64,000 nt of DNA from Bifidobacterium cebidarum (lineage in GTDB: Bacteria; Actinomycetota; Actinomycetes; Actinomycetales; Bifidobacteriaceae): the NCBI RefSeq assembly GCF_009193305.1, contig NZ_WBVS01000001.1, positions 310,001-374,000 on the forward strand, read 5' to 3'. The position numbers and the translations under genes were made by a program. Every line of letters starts with the position of its first letter. Position 1 is the first letter of the stretch. The notes below the pieces were generated by a model. The model saw only the letters and a list, made by a program, of their open reading frames with translations, was not told where the DNA came from and ran no database searches. Shown here in pieces: positions 53,570-63,146 of this stretch.

Positions 53570-54649
53570 TTAGAAACCAGCGGCCTTAAGCTTGGCACAC
53601 ACGTCGATGACCAGGTCGTTGGCCTCCACCTCACCAATGGAGATACGGATGCCCTCACCGGAGAAGACGCGCGTGGACAGTCCCGCGGCCAGGAACTGGG
53701 CGGCAGCTTCGTCGGTCTTCTCCCCCAGAGGCAGCCAGAAGAAGTTCGCATATGGCTCCGGGAATTCCCATCCTTGATCCTTCAGCGCCGCCACCACACG
53801 GTTGCGTTCGGAGATGATCGACTTCACACGGTCGGTCAGCTCATCGTAGGCATTGAGGCTGGCGAGCGCGGCAGTTTGCGCCACATCGGTCACGCCGAAC
53901 GGCAATGCCACCTTACGCATGCCGTCGATCACATCCTCCGGGGCGATGCCGTAACCGATACGCAGGCCGGCCAGGCCGTAGGCCTTGGAGAAGGTGTGGG
54001 CCACCACCACGTTCGGGAATTCACGGAAGAGGTCCATGGCCACGGAGGTATCGGCATCCGTGTTGAACTGGAAGTAGGCTTCGTCGAACAGCACCAGCAC
54101 GTCGGAAGGCACGGCCTCTATAAGGCGGTGGGCGTCGGCTGCGGCCACGGAGGTGGAGGTCGGGTTGTTCGGATTGTTGACAATCACCAAACGGGTCTTC
54201 TCGTTGACCGCATTGATCAGACCGTCGATGTCATGCGAGCCGTCCGGCAGGTTCGGCACCTGCACACTGGTGGCTCCAGCACCAGCCACGATGATCGGAT
54301 AAGCCTCGAAGCTGCGCCACGGATAGACGACTTCGTCGCCGGGGCCGGCCACGAGCTGCACCAGCTGGGTGATAACTTCGGTGGATCCGCAGCCGAGCAC
54401 GATGTTCTCCGGCTTGACGCCGATCTCCTCGGCCAGGCGCTCCACCACAGCCCAACCACGCATATCCGGGTAACGATTGAGATGCGGCAACGCATGGCCT
54501 TCAATGGCCTTGACCACACTGGGCAGCGGGTCGAAAGCACTCTCATTGCTGGAAATCTTAAACGAACGCTGGCCTTCCACCTTGGGGGCCGGCTTGCCCT
54601 GTTTGTAGGAGGGGATGGTGTCGATGATGCTGCGATGTTTGAAACTCAT
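53570..54649 (-). CDS. hisC: histidinol-phosphate/aromatic aminotransferase
   Basis: 359 residues, MSFKHRSIIDTIPSYKQGKP. PLP fold with KISSNESAFDPLPSVVKAI, LGCGSTEVITQLVQLVAGPG, VNNPNNPTSTS and the lysine in HTFSKAYGLAGLRIGYG. Not inside a his operon, so it may be HisC, the aromatic transaminase Pat, or both. TAGGAT at 54656-54661 ends 6 nt before ATG. Divergent from a transsulfuration enzyme. Confidence 0.88.
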   Translation of the reverse strand: MSFKHRSIIDTIPSYKQGKPAPKVEGQRSFKISSNESAFDPLPSVVKAIEGHALPHLNRYPDMRGWAVVERLAEEIGVKPENIVLGCGSTEVITQLVQLVAGPGDEVVYPWRSFEAYPIIVAGAGATSVQVPNLPDGSHDIDGLINAVNEKTRLVIVNNPNNPTSTSVAAADAHRLIEAVPSDVLVLFDEAYFQFNTDADTSVAMDLFREFPNVVVAHTFSKAYGLAGLRIGYGIAPEDVIDGMRKVALPFGVTDVAQTAALASLNAYDELTDRVKSIISERNRVVAALKDQGWEFPEPYANFFWLPLGEKTDEAAAQFLAAGLSTRVFSGEGIRISIGEVEANDLVIDVCAKLKAAGF

Positions 54650-54764
54650 GGCCCTATCCTATACCGTTTTTCTTATACAGTGCTCAAAAAGCCCGAATTT
54701 GCGCGGTTTTCAGCTGATCGGGCATGCTTGCGCATCAATGCCGGCTGCTGGCATGCTGGGGTAC

Positions 54765-56009
54765 ATGACTTCTGATCTGGTACATCACGGCAAATCCTTC
54801 GACGGCAAGCCCTTGGGGTTCGGCACGCTGTCCATCCATCTCGGCAATGGTGTCGACGCCGAAACCGGCGCCATCCGCCGCCCTATCACGCTCGCCAACG
54901 CCTATGCGCTTCCCTACGACCCGTCCGATATCAACTGGTCCAGCTCGGATGTGAATCTCTACACCCGCAACGGCCACCCGAACCAGCGGTATCTGGAGGA
55001 GAAGCTCGCCCGCTTGGAAGGCTCCGAAGACGCGGTGGTGCTCGCCTCCGGCGTGGCCGCTCTTTCCGCCACCTTCACCACGTTCCTCAACCGCGGGGAC
55101 CATGCGATCTTCTCCGATACCACCTATATTGCGGCTTACCGTCTGCTGAACCAGATTTTGCCGGAGAAATATGGCATCGAGACCTCGATCGTAGATACCT
55201 CCGACCCACAGAACGTCGCCGCCGCGCTGCGTCCGAACACCAAGCTCGTGCATATCGAGACGCCGGCCAATCCGACGCTCAAGGTCTCCGACATCAAGGC
55301 GATTGCCGATCTGGTGCACGAACACGGCAAGAAGACCGGTGTCGAGACCTTGGTCAGCGTGGATAACACGTTCAATACGCCGTACAATGTGCGACCGCTT
55401 GATTTGGGGGCGGATATCGTCATCGAGTCGCTCACCAAATACATCAATGGCCATGGCGACGCACTGGGTGGCGTCATCGCCACCACGAAGGCGCGCACCG
55501 ACGAGATTCGATTCACCGCACAGGTGAACTTCGGCGGCATCATCTCACCGTTCAACGCCTGGCTCATCAACCGCGGATCGGTGACGCTACCGCTGCGCAT
55601 CCGCCAGCATAACGCTTCGGCTCTGGCCATCGCCAAGCACCTGGAGTCGATTCCCTCGGTGCGGTTCGTGGCCTATCCTGGCCTGGAATCGCATCCGCAT
55701 CATGATGTCGCGGTGAGCCAGCTCGCCCGCCCTGACTCCGGTTTCGGCGGTGTGCTCTCATTCGGCTTGGACACCGACCATGACGGCCACAACCGCTTCG
55801 TCTCCAAGCTCAATGTGATCACCTCCGCGGTTTCCTTGGGCCATGATGAATCGCTGATCGTCTTCTTGGGCGAAGATGACGAGCGCCAGTACCTCTATCC
55901 GCCGGAGTTCCACCGCGGATTCTTCCGCCTGGCAATCGGCTTGGAGGATACCGACGATCTGATCCGCGACATTGATCACGCGCTGGTCGCGGCCGGCTTC
56001 GCAGTGTGA
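54765..56009 (+). CDS. transsulfuration enzyme (cystathionine gamma-synthase/lyase family)
   Basis: 414 residues from ATG 54765 (MTSDLVHHGKSFDGKPLGFG); earlier starts are possible. Cys/Met metabolism PLP fold: SIHLGNGVDAETGAIRRPIT, YTRNGHPNQRYLEEKLARLE, ALASG-like VVLASGVAALSATFTTFLNR, and the PLP lysine in VIESLTKYINGHGDALGGVI. Could be a gamma-synthase, gamma-lyase or O-acetylhomoserine enzyme. No riboswitch seen in the 115-nt divergent gap. Confidence 0.88.
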   Translation: MTSDLVHHGKSFDGKPLGFGTLSIHLGNGVDAETGAIRRPITLANAYALPYDPSDINWSSSDVNLYTRNGHPNQRYLEEKLARLEGSEDAVVLASGVAALSATFTTFLNRGDHAIFSDTTYIAAYRLLNQILPEKYGIETSIVDTSDPQNVAAALRPNTKLVHIETPANPTLKVSDIKAIADLVHEHGKKTGVETLVSVDNTFNTPYNVRPLDLGADIVIESLTKYINGHGDALGGVIATTKARTDEIRFTAQVNFGGIISPFNAWLINRGSVTLPLRIRQHNASALAIAKHLESIPSVRFVAYPGLESHPHHDVAVSQLARPDSGFGGVLSFGLDTDHDGHNRFVSKLNVITSAVSLGHDESLIVFLGEDDERQYLYPPEFHRGFFRLAIGLEDTDDLIRDIDHALVAAGFAV

Positions 56010-56046
56010 GCCCCATCCGAAGAGCACATCCGCGCGTTGAGCAACG

Positions 56047-59000
56047 TCACCGTTGGGACGCCGTCAGGCTCCAGAACGACTGCAATTGGTCGGCAAGTCC
56101 ATCCACAGACTTGGGCGCGCCACCGAAGGCAGATGCGGTGACGTTGCGCGCGATGGCACGTATAGCATCGCCACAATCGGGGTATTGGCACGCGATGGCT
56201 TCGGCAATGTCCAAATCCGTATCGGCGGGTGCCGGCCTGGCCGGCTTCGCAGTCCGACGTATCTCGTGCCACGCTGCCTGCCATGCCGCTGAAGTCAGTC
56301 GATAATTGTCCGGATCGGCTTCCGCCCGACCTATCACGGCCAGCACATGCCTGCGCCTCAGCCAACGCCATAGTCGCGACATGCCGAAACCGGCACCAAT
56401 TACTGCCAGTACCAGCGCGGCGACGACCACAACGCGCAGCCATATCGGTCTGGCCACCAACCAATCAACTGTTTGGGTCCAGATGTTTCCAGAGGCATTG
56501 GCAACGGTATCGACAGCCAGCTGCTTGTCGGCATTATTGGTGGCATCAGAGGATTGAGCATTGCCGGTGTCGTTGTTTTCAGTGGATTGTTCGAATGAGT
56601 TTGAATCCGGGGAAATCGTCGTCTCCGGAGCATTGGCGTCGCTCGAAGAGCCGGCGGTGTCGGAAGTGGAATCAGCGCTCGAAGAGGCCGATCCATTTTC
56701 AGCGGTGGCGGGTGTCACATCAAACGGCACCCAGCCCACGCCATCCAGATAGGCTTCCACCCATGCATGCAATTGTTTGGATTGCACAGCGAAGAAGCCG
56801 TCTTTGTTGCGAGGCTCCACACCGGCGTTGTACCCAATCACGATGCGTGTGGGGATACCCAATGCGCGGCCAAGCACAGCGAGCGCCGAAGCGTAATGCT
56901 GGCAATAGCCCGTGTGCCCGTTTGCCGGATCGAGGAAATCGTCGATGACTTCCAGATTGTCCCGCCCATCGCCATCCGGGGCGTTGAGCGAATACGTGAA
57001 GTGATTATCTGGATTGGTGAAATATTCCACAAGCCAGCGCATCGCGCGCGCCTGATCGTCGTAACTGGAACTGGTGATGGATATTCCTGCCGCCTGAGCC
57101 TGCTGAATCACGGCACGAATGTTGACCGGCAGCTGCTTGGGCAGGGACGTGTACCGGCTTTCATGCGCACGTTCGTCGCTGCGCTCCACATACTGTTTCA
57201 ATCGTTCAGTGATTGGATTGCTGACGTCGCTATCGCTGCCGGGCATCATCGTATAGCCGGAAAGCCCCGGGTCCGCGCTTTCTAATGTGGCAATGGCTTG
57301 GCGGTCCCACAATTCCTGGCCATAGAATGTGGTGGCGCCACCACCCACAGCCTGACCGCCTGTATCAGTAATGGGCATGGCGAGCACAAGGATATTTGGT
57401 GCGCCTACACCAATGACATAATCATCTCGTCCAAACCCCAGTTGATTAACTACGGTATCGTCAAAAACAATGCCGCTCGGCATACTGATGTATGCACCGT
57501 CAGCGGTTCGCGTCTCTCCGCCGCCATCACTGGCTTTGCCCAGATACCAACCCGACGGTCCGATCACCGAGCCGTCATCATTGATGGCGGCACTGATAAT
57601 CAGCGTATCGTCTTGGATACTGGCAAGCCCAGTATCGGCAAGGTTGCGGCGAGCCTGATACCACGCGTTCTTTTCCTCTTCCCCGGCTGCGGCCTTGGTG
57701 CCAATCAGACTGTTTTTCGCGTCCGCGATGACGGAAAGCTTGCTGAACCCGCTTGAATTGGTAATGGGGTCAATGTCCGCTCCGAACACGGTGTACGAGG
57801 TGTCCGCCGAGGTGCCGGATGTGCGGTTGTATACCGTGCCATCCTGATACATCAGCCAGTCATCGCCGGCGCCTTCCACATAGGAGGCCATGCCGGGCAC
57901 TGGGAGAAAACGGGATTTGAGCGTGTCGATACGCACGGTGGCATTCACCATGAACTGTTCGAGCGTGTTCTGGTTGGAGGTGGCCACCATGTAGCCGTCG
58001 TACCCTAGGGAATACATGTACATGCTTAAAGGGTTCATGCCGCGACGCTGTTCGCGGGTGAGCTCGTCTTCGCTGTTGCGGCCGAGCTGGATGCCCGAAC
58101 CGTACAAGCCGGCATCGAGCGCGAGCTCGCGATCATAGCCCCAGGAGTCGCCGTCGAAGTTATCCAGTGTGGTCAGGCGCAGATAACTGCGTTTATACGC
58201 CTGATAGGTCAGCACGGTGATATCCGAGCCGGATTCGATGTTGCGATTCAGATCGATCATCGGGCTGACGGTGTTCGAGGTGAACATGCCACCGCCTTCG
58301 CCGATGGAGAGCGGCACCCGATAGGCCAACGCGGAGGCCGATGCGGTAAGCGGCAAAGTGACGGCAGCGGCGAGTATGGCGGCAAACAACGGCGTGAGTC
58401 TCAAGGCGTTGAGCCGAGCATCGCTCGCAAGAGATGGCCATGCCGCGTGAATACGTAGCGACTTCGCTGCGGCAACATTGCCACTGACGCCCCATACAGA
58501 AGCCTTATGGCCAGACCAGCCGGCACCTAGCACGGCATCAGGGCGAGCGCGTTCAGGATGCGCCGACCAGAGCAGCAGGGGGAAAGCCACGACGACGGCC
58601 CCTATGGCCCATAGTGGCGCCGTATGGCCGGCAAGTGCGTAATCCGCAGCCAATGCCGCAACCGGCAACACAGCCATAACCGGTTGGGCCGCCCGCCAAA
58701 TCAACACGAAACGAATAAGCAGCGCCGCTGCGGCAATGAGCAACAGCAGAAACAGGTCCGCATGCCCCACGACCTTGAGCGGCGGCAATTGCAGATTCAG
58801 CGAGTTGAAGCCGCTGGCCACGGTGCCGGTGTACAGACTCCACGAATCAGCGAGGTTTGCAGCCAGACCGCCCCGTGACCAGATCGGAGCCAATAGGTCT
58901 TTGAGATGCACGATGGAGAGCACAGCGACGACTAGCACTTCCACCATGGCAAAGGCGGTGATTCTGAACGCGTCCACAACCCATCGCGGGCGATGAACAC

Positions 59001-60102
59001 GCGTCGCCAGGCGCGCACTCGAAATAGCGCTTCCGGCGGCGATCACCGCGAAGAGGGAGGCGGCGAACCAAATCCACATGCCCGCTGGAGCGATAAGACC
59101 CGTAAGCGCGTTGAGAGCAACGGAGAAGGAGATGAGCAGCGGGAGGCAGCCCCTTGTAGAGGAGAAGGCCTCGTTTGGAACCGTTTTCTTCGGAGCGAAC
59201 TCCACTGCAAGGGGCTGCACTTCCGTCGCATCTACCACCAGCGACGGCCCTTGGGCGGCAAGGCGACGGACGGCTGCTTCACGTACGCGCACCGACATCG
59301 GCTCCGCCGGGCATACCGCCGCCAGGAATCGCTCGACATTGTCGATACCCTCATGAATTTGAACGCCATCGGTAACCACAATGCGCTGTCCGCGTTTTCC
59401 CGCCGCACGCACGATCGGCAACACGGAAGCCACCTGAACATCAAGCTGTCGGGCACTCGCATCGGTGTGCATCACCACGATGATTGCAGGACGGGCATCG
59501 CGCCCGGTTTCACGCGTCATCAATTCACCGCGGCGGGCCGTATGCTTCCATGAAATCAGCTTCAGCGGGTCGCCAGGGGCATAGGTGCGAACGCCGCCGG
59601 ATTGCTCCTGATGGCTGTTGCCGGCCTGCCGCATATCGGCTGCGACGCCGACAGTATCGGCAACGGTGTTGATCTGCGGCAATATCAGGGTCTCGTCTGA
59701 GGCCGGCATGATTTTGGTCGCCGTGAACAGGCCCAATGGCGCGACCCAACGCACCGCCGTACTCAGCGTTACATAGCGTCCGCGTCGGCCCGCAGGCGGA
59801 TCGCCGACCAGACACTCCACCATATGTCCGAATTGGTCCCGTTGCTCGATCTGCTTTCGATAGCTCGGGCGCCCGATGGCCAGCAGACCAAACCATTGCA
59901 GCAGCACCATCACCAATGAGCACACGAACAGCACCACTATGGCAATGGTCGCATCCATCAGCATCCGCTCGTCGAGCAGCAAACCGCCGAAGCAGCTTGC
60001 GCCGCCTGCACCCAACAATATGAGCCCGCCAACCGTAGGACGAATCAATCCGTGCCGACGATGATGCTGCCGTTGGAATCGTTTGCTCATGGCCATGATC
60101 AT
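56047..60102 (-). CDS. DUF58-transglutaminase (TgpA-like) fusion membrane protein
   Basis: 1351 residues from ATG 60102, with AAAGG 5 nt upstream. Two spans near 20-75, then a DUF58 domain (RTYAPGDPLKLISWKHTARR at about 168-190). A second part starts near 330 with membrane spans, then a transglutaminase core: Cys near 1065 (GYCQHYASAL), His near 1111 (LHAWVEAYLDG) and Asp near 1125 (PFDVTPA). A Ser/Thr/Asn-rich linker precedes the last span near 1220-1245. In most bacteria these are two genes after moxR; here they are one ORF. Probably acts on the outer face of the membrane; the partner is the MoxR ATPase just upstream (8-nt gap). Confidence 0.9.
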   Translation of the reverse strand: MIMAMSKRFQRQHHRRHGLIRPTVGGLILLGAGGASCFGGLLLDERMLMDATIAIVVLFVCSLVMVLLQWFGLLAIGRPSYRKQIEQRDQFGHMVECLVGDPPAGRRGRYVTLSTAVRWVAPLGLFTATKIMPASDETLILPQINTVADTVGVAADMRQAGNSHQEQSGGVRTYAPGDPLKLISWKHTARRGELMTRETGRDARPAIIVVMHTDASARQLDVQVASVLPIVRAAGKRGQRIVVTDGVQIHEGIDNVERFLAAVCPAEPMSVRVREAAVRRLAAQGPSLVVDATEVQPLAVEFAPKKTVPNEAFSSTRGCLPLLISFSVALNALTGLIAPAGMWIWFAASLFAVIAAGSAISSARLATRVHRPRWVVDAFRITAFAMVEVLVVAVLSIVHLKDLLAPIWSRGGLAANLADSWSLYTGTVASGFNSLNLQLPPLKVVGHADLFLLLLIAAAALLIRFVLIWRAAQPVMAVLPVAALAADYALAGHTAPLWAIGAVVVAFPLLLWSAHPERARPDAVLGAGWSGHKASVWGVSGNVAAAKSLRIHAAWPSLASDARLNALRLTPLFAAILAAAVTLPLTASASALAYRVPLSIGEGGGMFTSNTVSPMIDLNRNIESGSDITVLTYQAYKRSYLRLTTLDNFDGDSWGYDRELALDAGLYGSGIQLGRNSEDELTREQRRGMNPLSMYMYSLGYDGYMVATSNQNTLEQFMVNATVRIDTLKSRFLPVPGMASYVEGAGDDWLMYQDGTVYNRTSGTSADTSYTVFGADIDPITNSSGFSKLSVIADAKNSLIGTKAAAGEEEKNAWYQARRNLADTGLASIQDDTLIISAAINDDGSVIGPSGWYLGKASDGGGETRTADGAYISMPSGIVFDDTVVNQLGFGRDDYVIGVGAPNILVLAMPITDTGGQAVGGGATTFYGQELWDRQAIATLESADPGLSGYTMMPGSDSDVSNPITERLKQYVERSDERAHESRYTSLPKQLPVNIRAVIQQAQAAGISITSSSYDDQARAMRWLVEYFTNPDNHFTYSLNAPDGDGRDNLEVIDDFLDPANGHTGYCQHYASALAVLGRALGIPTRIVIGYNAGVEPRNKDGFFAVQSKQLHAWVEAYLDGVGWVPFDVTPATAENGSASSSADSTSDTAGSSSDANAPETTISPDSNSFEQSTENNDTGNAQSSDATNNADKQLAVDTVANASGNIWTQTVDWLVARPIWLRVVVVAALVLAVIGAGFGMSRLWRWLRRRHVLAVIGRAEADPDNYRLTSAAWQAAWHEIRRTAKPARPAPADTDLDIAEAIACQYPDCGDAIRAIARNVTASAFGGAPKSVDGLADQLQSFWSLTASQR

Positions 60103-60110
60103 GCGCGCCT

Positions 60111-61127
60111 TTATGCGCGAGGCGCAGGGGTGCCGGACACGATATCCGCGATAATCTGCCGAGCACGGTTCATATCGCCGGAGCCAAAGCCGGCATCATC
60201 CAGCACCAGTCGATGGGCGAGCACCGGCTCGGCAAGCGCCTGTACATCATCCGGCAGCACATAGTCCCGACCCGCGATATAGGCGCGGGCACGGGCCATG
60301 GCCGCCAAATGCAAGCTGGCACGCGGAGAAGCACCGAAGCGCACACCCTCATGCTCCCGTGTGGCGCGGGTAATCGAAACCAGATAATCGGCGACCGTCT
60401 TGGCGACGGCCACCTTGCGCACCGCCTCCCGTATGGCGTTGGCTTCATGCGCGCCGCACACCTGACTGACTCGGTCAAGCGGATTGGACCAATCAGCGGA
60501 GGTCAGCATGGCCGCTTCGGCTTTGGCGGAGGGGTACCCGAAACCCGTGCAGGCCATGAAACGATCAAGCTGCGCTTCAGGAAGCGGATACGTGCCCTCA
60601 AGCTCAATGGGATTTTGGGTGGCGATGACGAAGTATGGATTGGGCAGCGAGTGGCTGTGCCCATCGACGCTGATCTGCCCCTCGTTCATGGCCTCCAACA
60701 TCGCCGACTGGGTTTTCGGGTTCGCACGGTTGATTTCATCGGCTATGACGATATTCGCGAACAGCGGGCCGGGATGGAATTCGAAATCATGGGAGTCCTG
60801 CGAATAGATGCTGACGCCGGTCAGATCGCTGGGCAGCAGATCGGGGGTGAACTGAATGCGGCTGGCAACCCCGCCGATGGCCTGGCTCATGGCACGGGCA
60901 AGTGTGGTTTTCCCTACGCCAGGCACGTCTTCGAGCAGCAGGTGGCCACCTGCCGCGAACGTGGTGATTACCAAGTCGATGACCTCGCGAGAACTGGACA
61001 GCGCGGATTCAAGCATATCGGCGATGCGAACGAGCGCATCCGGCGTGACTGACGTTGCAACAGACTCAGCGTGCGGCATTGCAGGCACAGTGGCAACCGA
61101 TTCGAAGGTGGGAGCGGTAGCGGTCAT
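60111..61127 (-). CDS. MoxR-family AAA+ ATPase
   Basis: 338 residues. Walker A LLLEDVPGVGKTTLARAM at about 63-80, Walker B IVIADEINRANPKTQSAML, sensor ATQNPIELEGTYPLPEAQLD. The N-terminus (MTATAPTFESVATVPAMPHA) is extended and poorly conserved. MoxR proteins act as chaperones for VWA or DUF58 partners; the partner here is the fusion protein encoded 8 nt downstream. AAAGAGG lies 6-7 nt before the start. Confidence 0.93.
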   Translation of the reverse strand: MTATAPTFESVATVPAMPHAESVATSVTPDALVRIADMLESALSSSREVIDLVITTFAAGGHLLLEDVPGVGKTTLARAMSQAIGGVASRIQFTPDLLPSDLTGVSIYSQDSHDFEFHPGPLFANIVIADEINRANPKTQSAMLEAMNEGQISVDGHSHSLPNPYFVIATQNPIELEGTYPLPEAQLDRFMACTGFGYPSAKAEAAMLTSADWSNPLDRVSQVCGAHEANAIREAVRKVAVAKTVADYLVSITRATREHEGVRFGASPRASLHLAAMARARAYIAGRDYVLPDDVQALAEPVLAHRLVLDDAGFGSGDMNRARQIIADIVSGTPAPRA

Positions 61128-61233
61128 AGACAGCCTCTTTCATAGGGACTTCACCGCTTCCCAGTGTACGTGCGCCGTCTGTACTGGCCCAAATACGCTG
61201 TGAGCATGGTCGGCCATACCTGCGCCTCCCCTA

Positions 61234-61278
61234 CTCAGCAAACGTACGCTTACACCGGCTCAGTGTGCGTTTGCTGAG
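61234..61278. repeat. hairpin between groES terminator and moxR
   Basis: CTCAGCAAACG (61234-61244) pairs with CGTTTGCTGAG (61268-61278), with ACAC/GTGT inside. It lies 17 nt from the groES terminator, so it may be a second terminator or a leader structure of moxR. Confidence 0.5.
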
Positions 61279-61294
61279 GTAATTGGGCATGAAA

Positions 61295-61328
61295 AATCCC
61301 GGCCGTTCGAGGAAGAACAACCGGGATT
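61295..61328 (-). terminator. groES terminator
   Basis: AATCCCGG (61295-61302) and CCGGGATT (61321-61328) with inner GTTC/GAAC, then TTTTC on the minus strand. It closes a single-gene groES transcript. Confidence 0.8.
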
Positions 61329-61352
61329 GATAAGCGTTATTCACGCAGCGTC

Positions 61353-61646
61353 TCAGCCAAGGATGGCCAGCACGTCACGAGCGCCGATGATGAGGTAATC
61401 CTCACCCTCGTAGTGCACTTCGGTGCCGCCGTACTTGGAGTACAGCACCTTGTCGCCGACCTTGACGTCCATCGGGATACGCTCGCCCTTGTCGTCACGA
61501 CGGCCCGGGCCAACGGCCAGCACTTCACCCTGCTGCGGCTTCTCCTTGGCATTGTCCGGAATGTACAGGCCGGATGCGGTCTGGGTCTGGGCTTCTGCCT
61601 GCTTGACGATGATCTTGTCTTCCAACGGTGTGAGCTTAATCGACAC
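61353..61646 (-). CDS. groES: co-chaperonin GroES (Hsp10)
   Basis: 97 residues from GTG 61646 ([20 protein letters not shown]), with GAGGTGA upstream. The mobile loop and GES signature ([40 protein letters not shown]) are present. It caps GroEL in protein folding. groEL does not follow here; a terminator does. CIRCE upstream indicates HrcA control. Confidence 0.97.
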   Translation of the reverse strand: MSIKLTPLEDKIIVKQAEAQTQTASGLYIPDNAKEKPQQGEVLAVGPGRRDDKGERIPMDVKVGDKVLYSKYGGTEVHYEGEDYLIIGARDVLAILG

Positions 61647-61764
61647 TGTGGGTCACCTCGTATCTGCTTGTAGTTCAGTTCGATAATGCCGCGCCAGAAC
61701 GCCTCAAGAGGCTGACGATCACTTGCGTTGTCCCTTTGCGCTAGGACACATGGTAGCGCGATTA

Positions 61765-61791
61765 TTAGCACTCTGCCAACTCGAGTGCTAA
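61765..61791. promoter_or_regulatory. CIRCE element (HrcA operator) of groES
   Basis: TTAGCACTC-N9-GAGTGCTAA, exact match to the CIRCE consensus, about 120 nt before the groES start. HrcA binds it and represses chaperonin genes until heat shock. Confidence 0.95.
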
Positions 61792-61806
61792 CGCTGTGAG
61801 AGAAAA

Positions 61807-63108
61807 TCAGTTGCCGCGACGGGCGAGGATGGAGTCCAAGCCCACGCTCAGGGAATCGGACGTAGCAGCCGGAGCCTCCACTTCGGCATGTTCCTCACGC
61901 TCGCGGAACGATTCCTGGGACTCCTGAACAGCGCCGCTCGCAGCCTTATCGTCGGCAGTCGAGCCCTGTGCTCCAGCATCAACGACTTCAGACTCAACCT
62001 CGGCGGACTTGTCGCCGGCCACGGCCTGGGCGTCATCAGCGGCCTTCACCGCACGGGCCTCATCGATCAGCCGCTCGGCGACTTCAGGCGCTACCGGCTC
62101 AGCCTTGGACACCTGACGGGTGGACTTGATCTCCAAGCTCTCAGGGGCGTTGCCTTCGTTGCGGGGCTCGCCCAGCGAGAAGGAGATGAGGTCCTGGGAG
62201 GTGGCCATATCGAACACGTCCAGAGCGCGTGCAGGCTTGACCGAAGACAGTTCGGAAGTGGCATCAGCAGCTTCAGTTTCATCATCGCGTTCATCGCGAA
62301 CCGTCAGGGAAGGCTGCACCTTGGCCGGCTCGACCTGCTGGCTCACACCGGCCACATCAGACGCATCTTCACCGGCTACAGCCTTCTTCTGGGCCGCAGC
62401 CTCACGCGCCGCTTTGGCCTTGGCCTGCTCAATTTCAGCCGCGCGCAGAGCACGGCGAATCTGGCGGCTCTCCATCACCTCAGTGGAGGCCTCGGCAGCG
62501 GCCTCAGTCGTTGATTCAGCGGCATCAGCCGCGTCCTGTGCTGCCACCTGTACGTTCTTTTCAGCAGTTGTATCGGTAACTGCGGCGGCCTTCTGCTGAC
62601 GCTTGGCCAGCTGTGCGGCACGTTTACGCGCACGCTCATAGCGCTGCACCCTGTGCTCCCACTCGCGAGCATGGCGTGCTGCATTGGCCCCCAAGGCCAG
62701 AACCACAACGGTCAGTGCAAACGGAATCAAAGCGAAGAGCGGGCTGAAGCGCAAAGTAAACGCCAGCACCAGCACCAGCACCGTCACGGCAAGCAGCGAA
62801 CCGACCAGAATCTGACGACGCCGAATGGACTGCTTGCGCAGCTCACGCACATGTGCAATATGCGCCGGTGTCAGCTTCGCTGACGTTGTAGATGCTGGCA
62901 TTGCTGCCCCTTTCGCCTCACGCGGCTTGACATCGCCGAATCGCCTGCCATCCTCCGCTTCCACTATGCGCAGTGACGGCGAGTAACGATCCTGTCGGTG
63001 TTCGGCTGCACGCTTCATGCCGTTGGCCGTGCGTGCAGGCAGCCATACAGCAATAACAATCACCGCAATCACCAGCACAATAATGGTGCTTAGTGACTCG
63101 TAACCCAT
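61807..63108 (-). CDS. GlpR-like (gephyrin-like protein receptor) membrane protein
   Basis: 433 residues from ATG 63108. An N-terminal span (STIIVLVIAVIVIAVWLPAR), a cytosolic segment with RAAEHRQDRYSPSLRIVEAE, a paired span near 95-140 (VGSLLAVTVLVLVLAFTLRF; FALIPFALTVVVLALGANAA), then an alanine/glutamate-rich tail of nearly 290 residues. The N-terminal layout and position next to a RimJ-like acetyltransferase and a 5-formyltetrahydrofolate cyclo-ligase match the actinobacterial GlpR locus tied to the divisome. No molybdotransferase-like partner lies here. TATTCT at 63116-63121 ends 7 nt before ATG. Similarity is an inference from layout. Confidence 0.55.
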   Translation of the reverse strand: MGYESLSTIIVLVIAVIVIAVWLPARTANGMKRAAEHRQDRYSPSLRIVEAEDGRRFGDVKPREAKGAAMPASTTSAKLTPAHIAHVRELRKQSIRRRQILVGSLLAVTVLVLVLAFTLRFSPLFALIPFALTVVVLALGANAARHAREWEHRVQRYERARKRAAQLAKRQQKAAAVTDTTAEKNVQVAAQDAADAAESTTEAAAEASTEVMESRQIRRALRAAEIEQAKAKAAREAAAQKKAVAGEDASDVAGVSQQVEPAKVQPSLTVRDERDDETEAADATSELSSVKPARALDVFDMATSQDLISFSLGEPRNEGNAPESLEIKSTRQVSKAEPVAPEVAERLIDEARAVKAADDAQAVAGDKSAEVESEVVDAGAQGSTADDKAASGAVQESQESFREREEHAEVEAPAATSDSLSVGLDSILARRGN

Positions 63109-63146
63109 AGAGTCAAGAATAGGAGACGTGCCGACGAACTGGGTTG

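Noticed and set aside
54650..54764. Possible S-adenosylmethionine or other riboswitch before the transsulfuration gene
   Set aside because: The divergent gap is only 115 nt and no conserved riboswitch core was seen.
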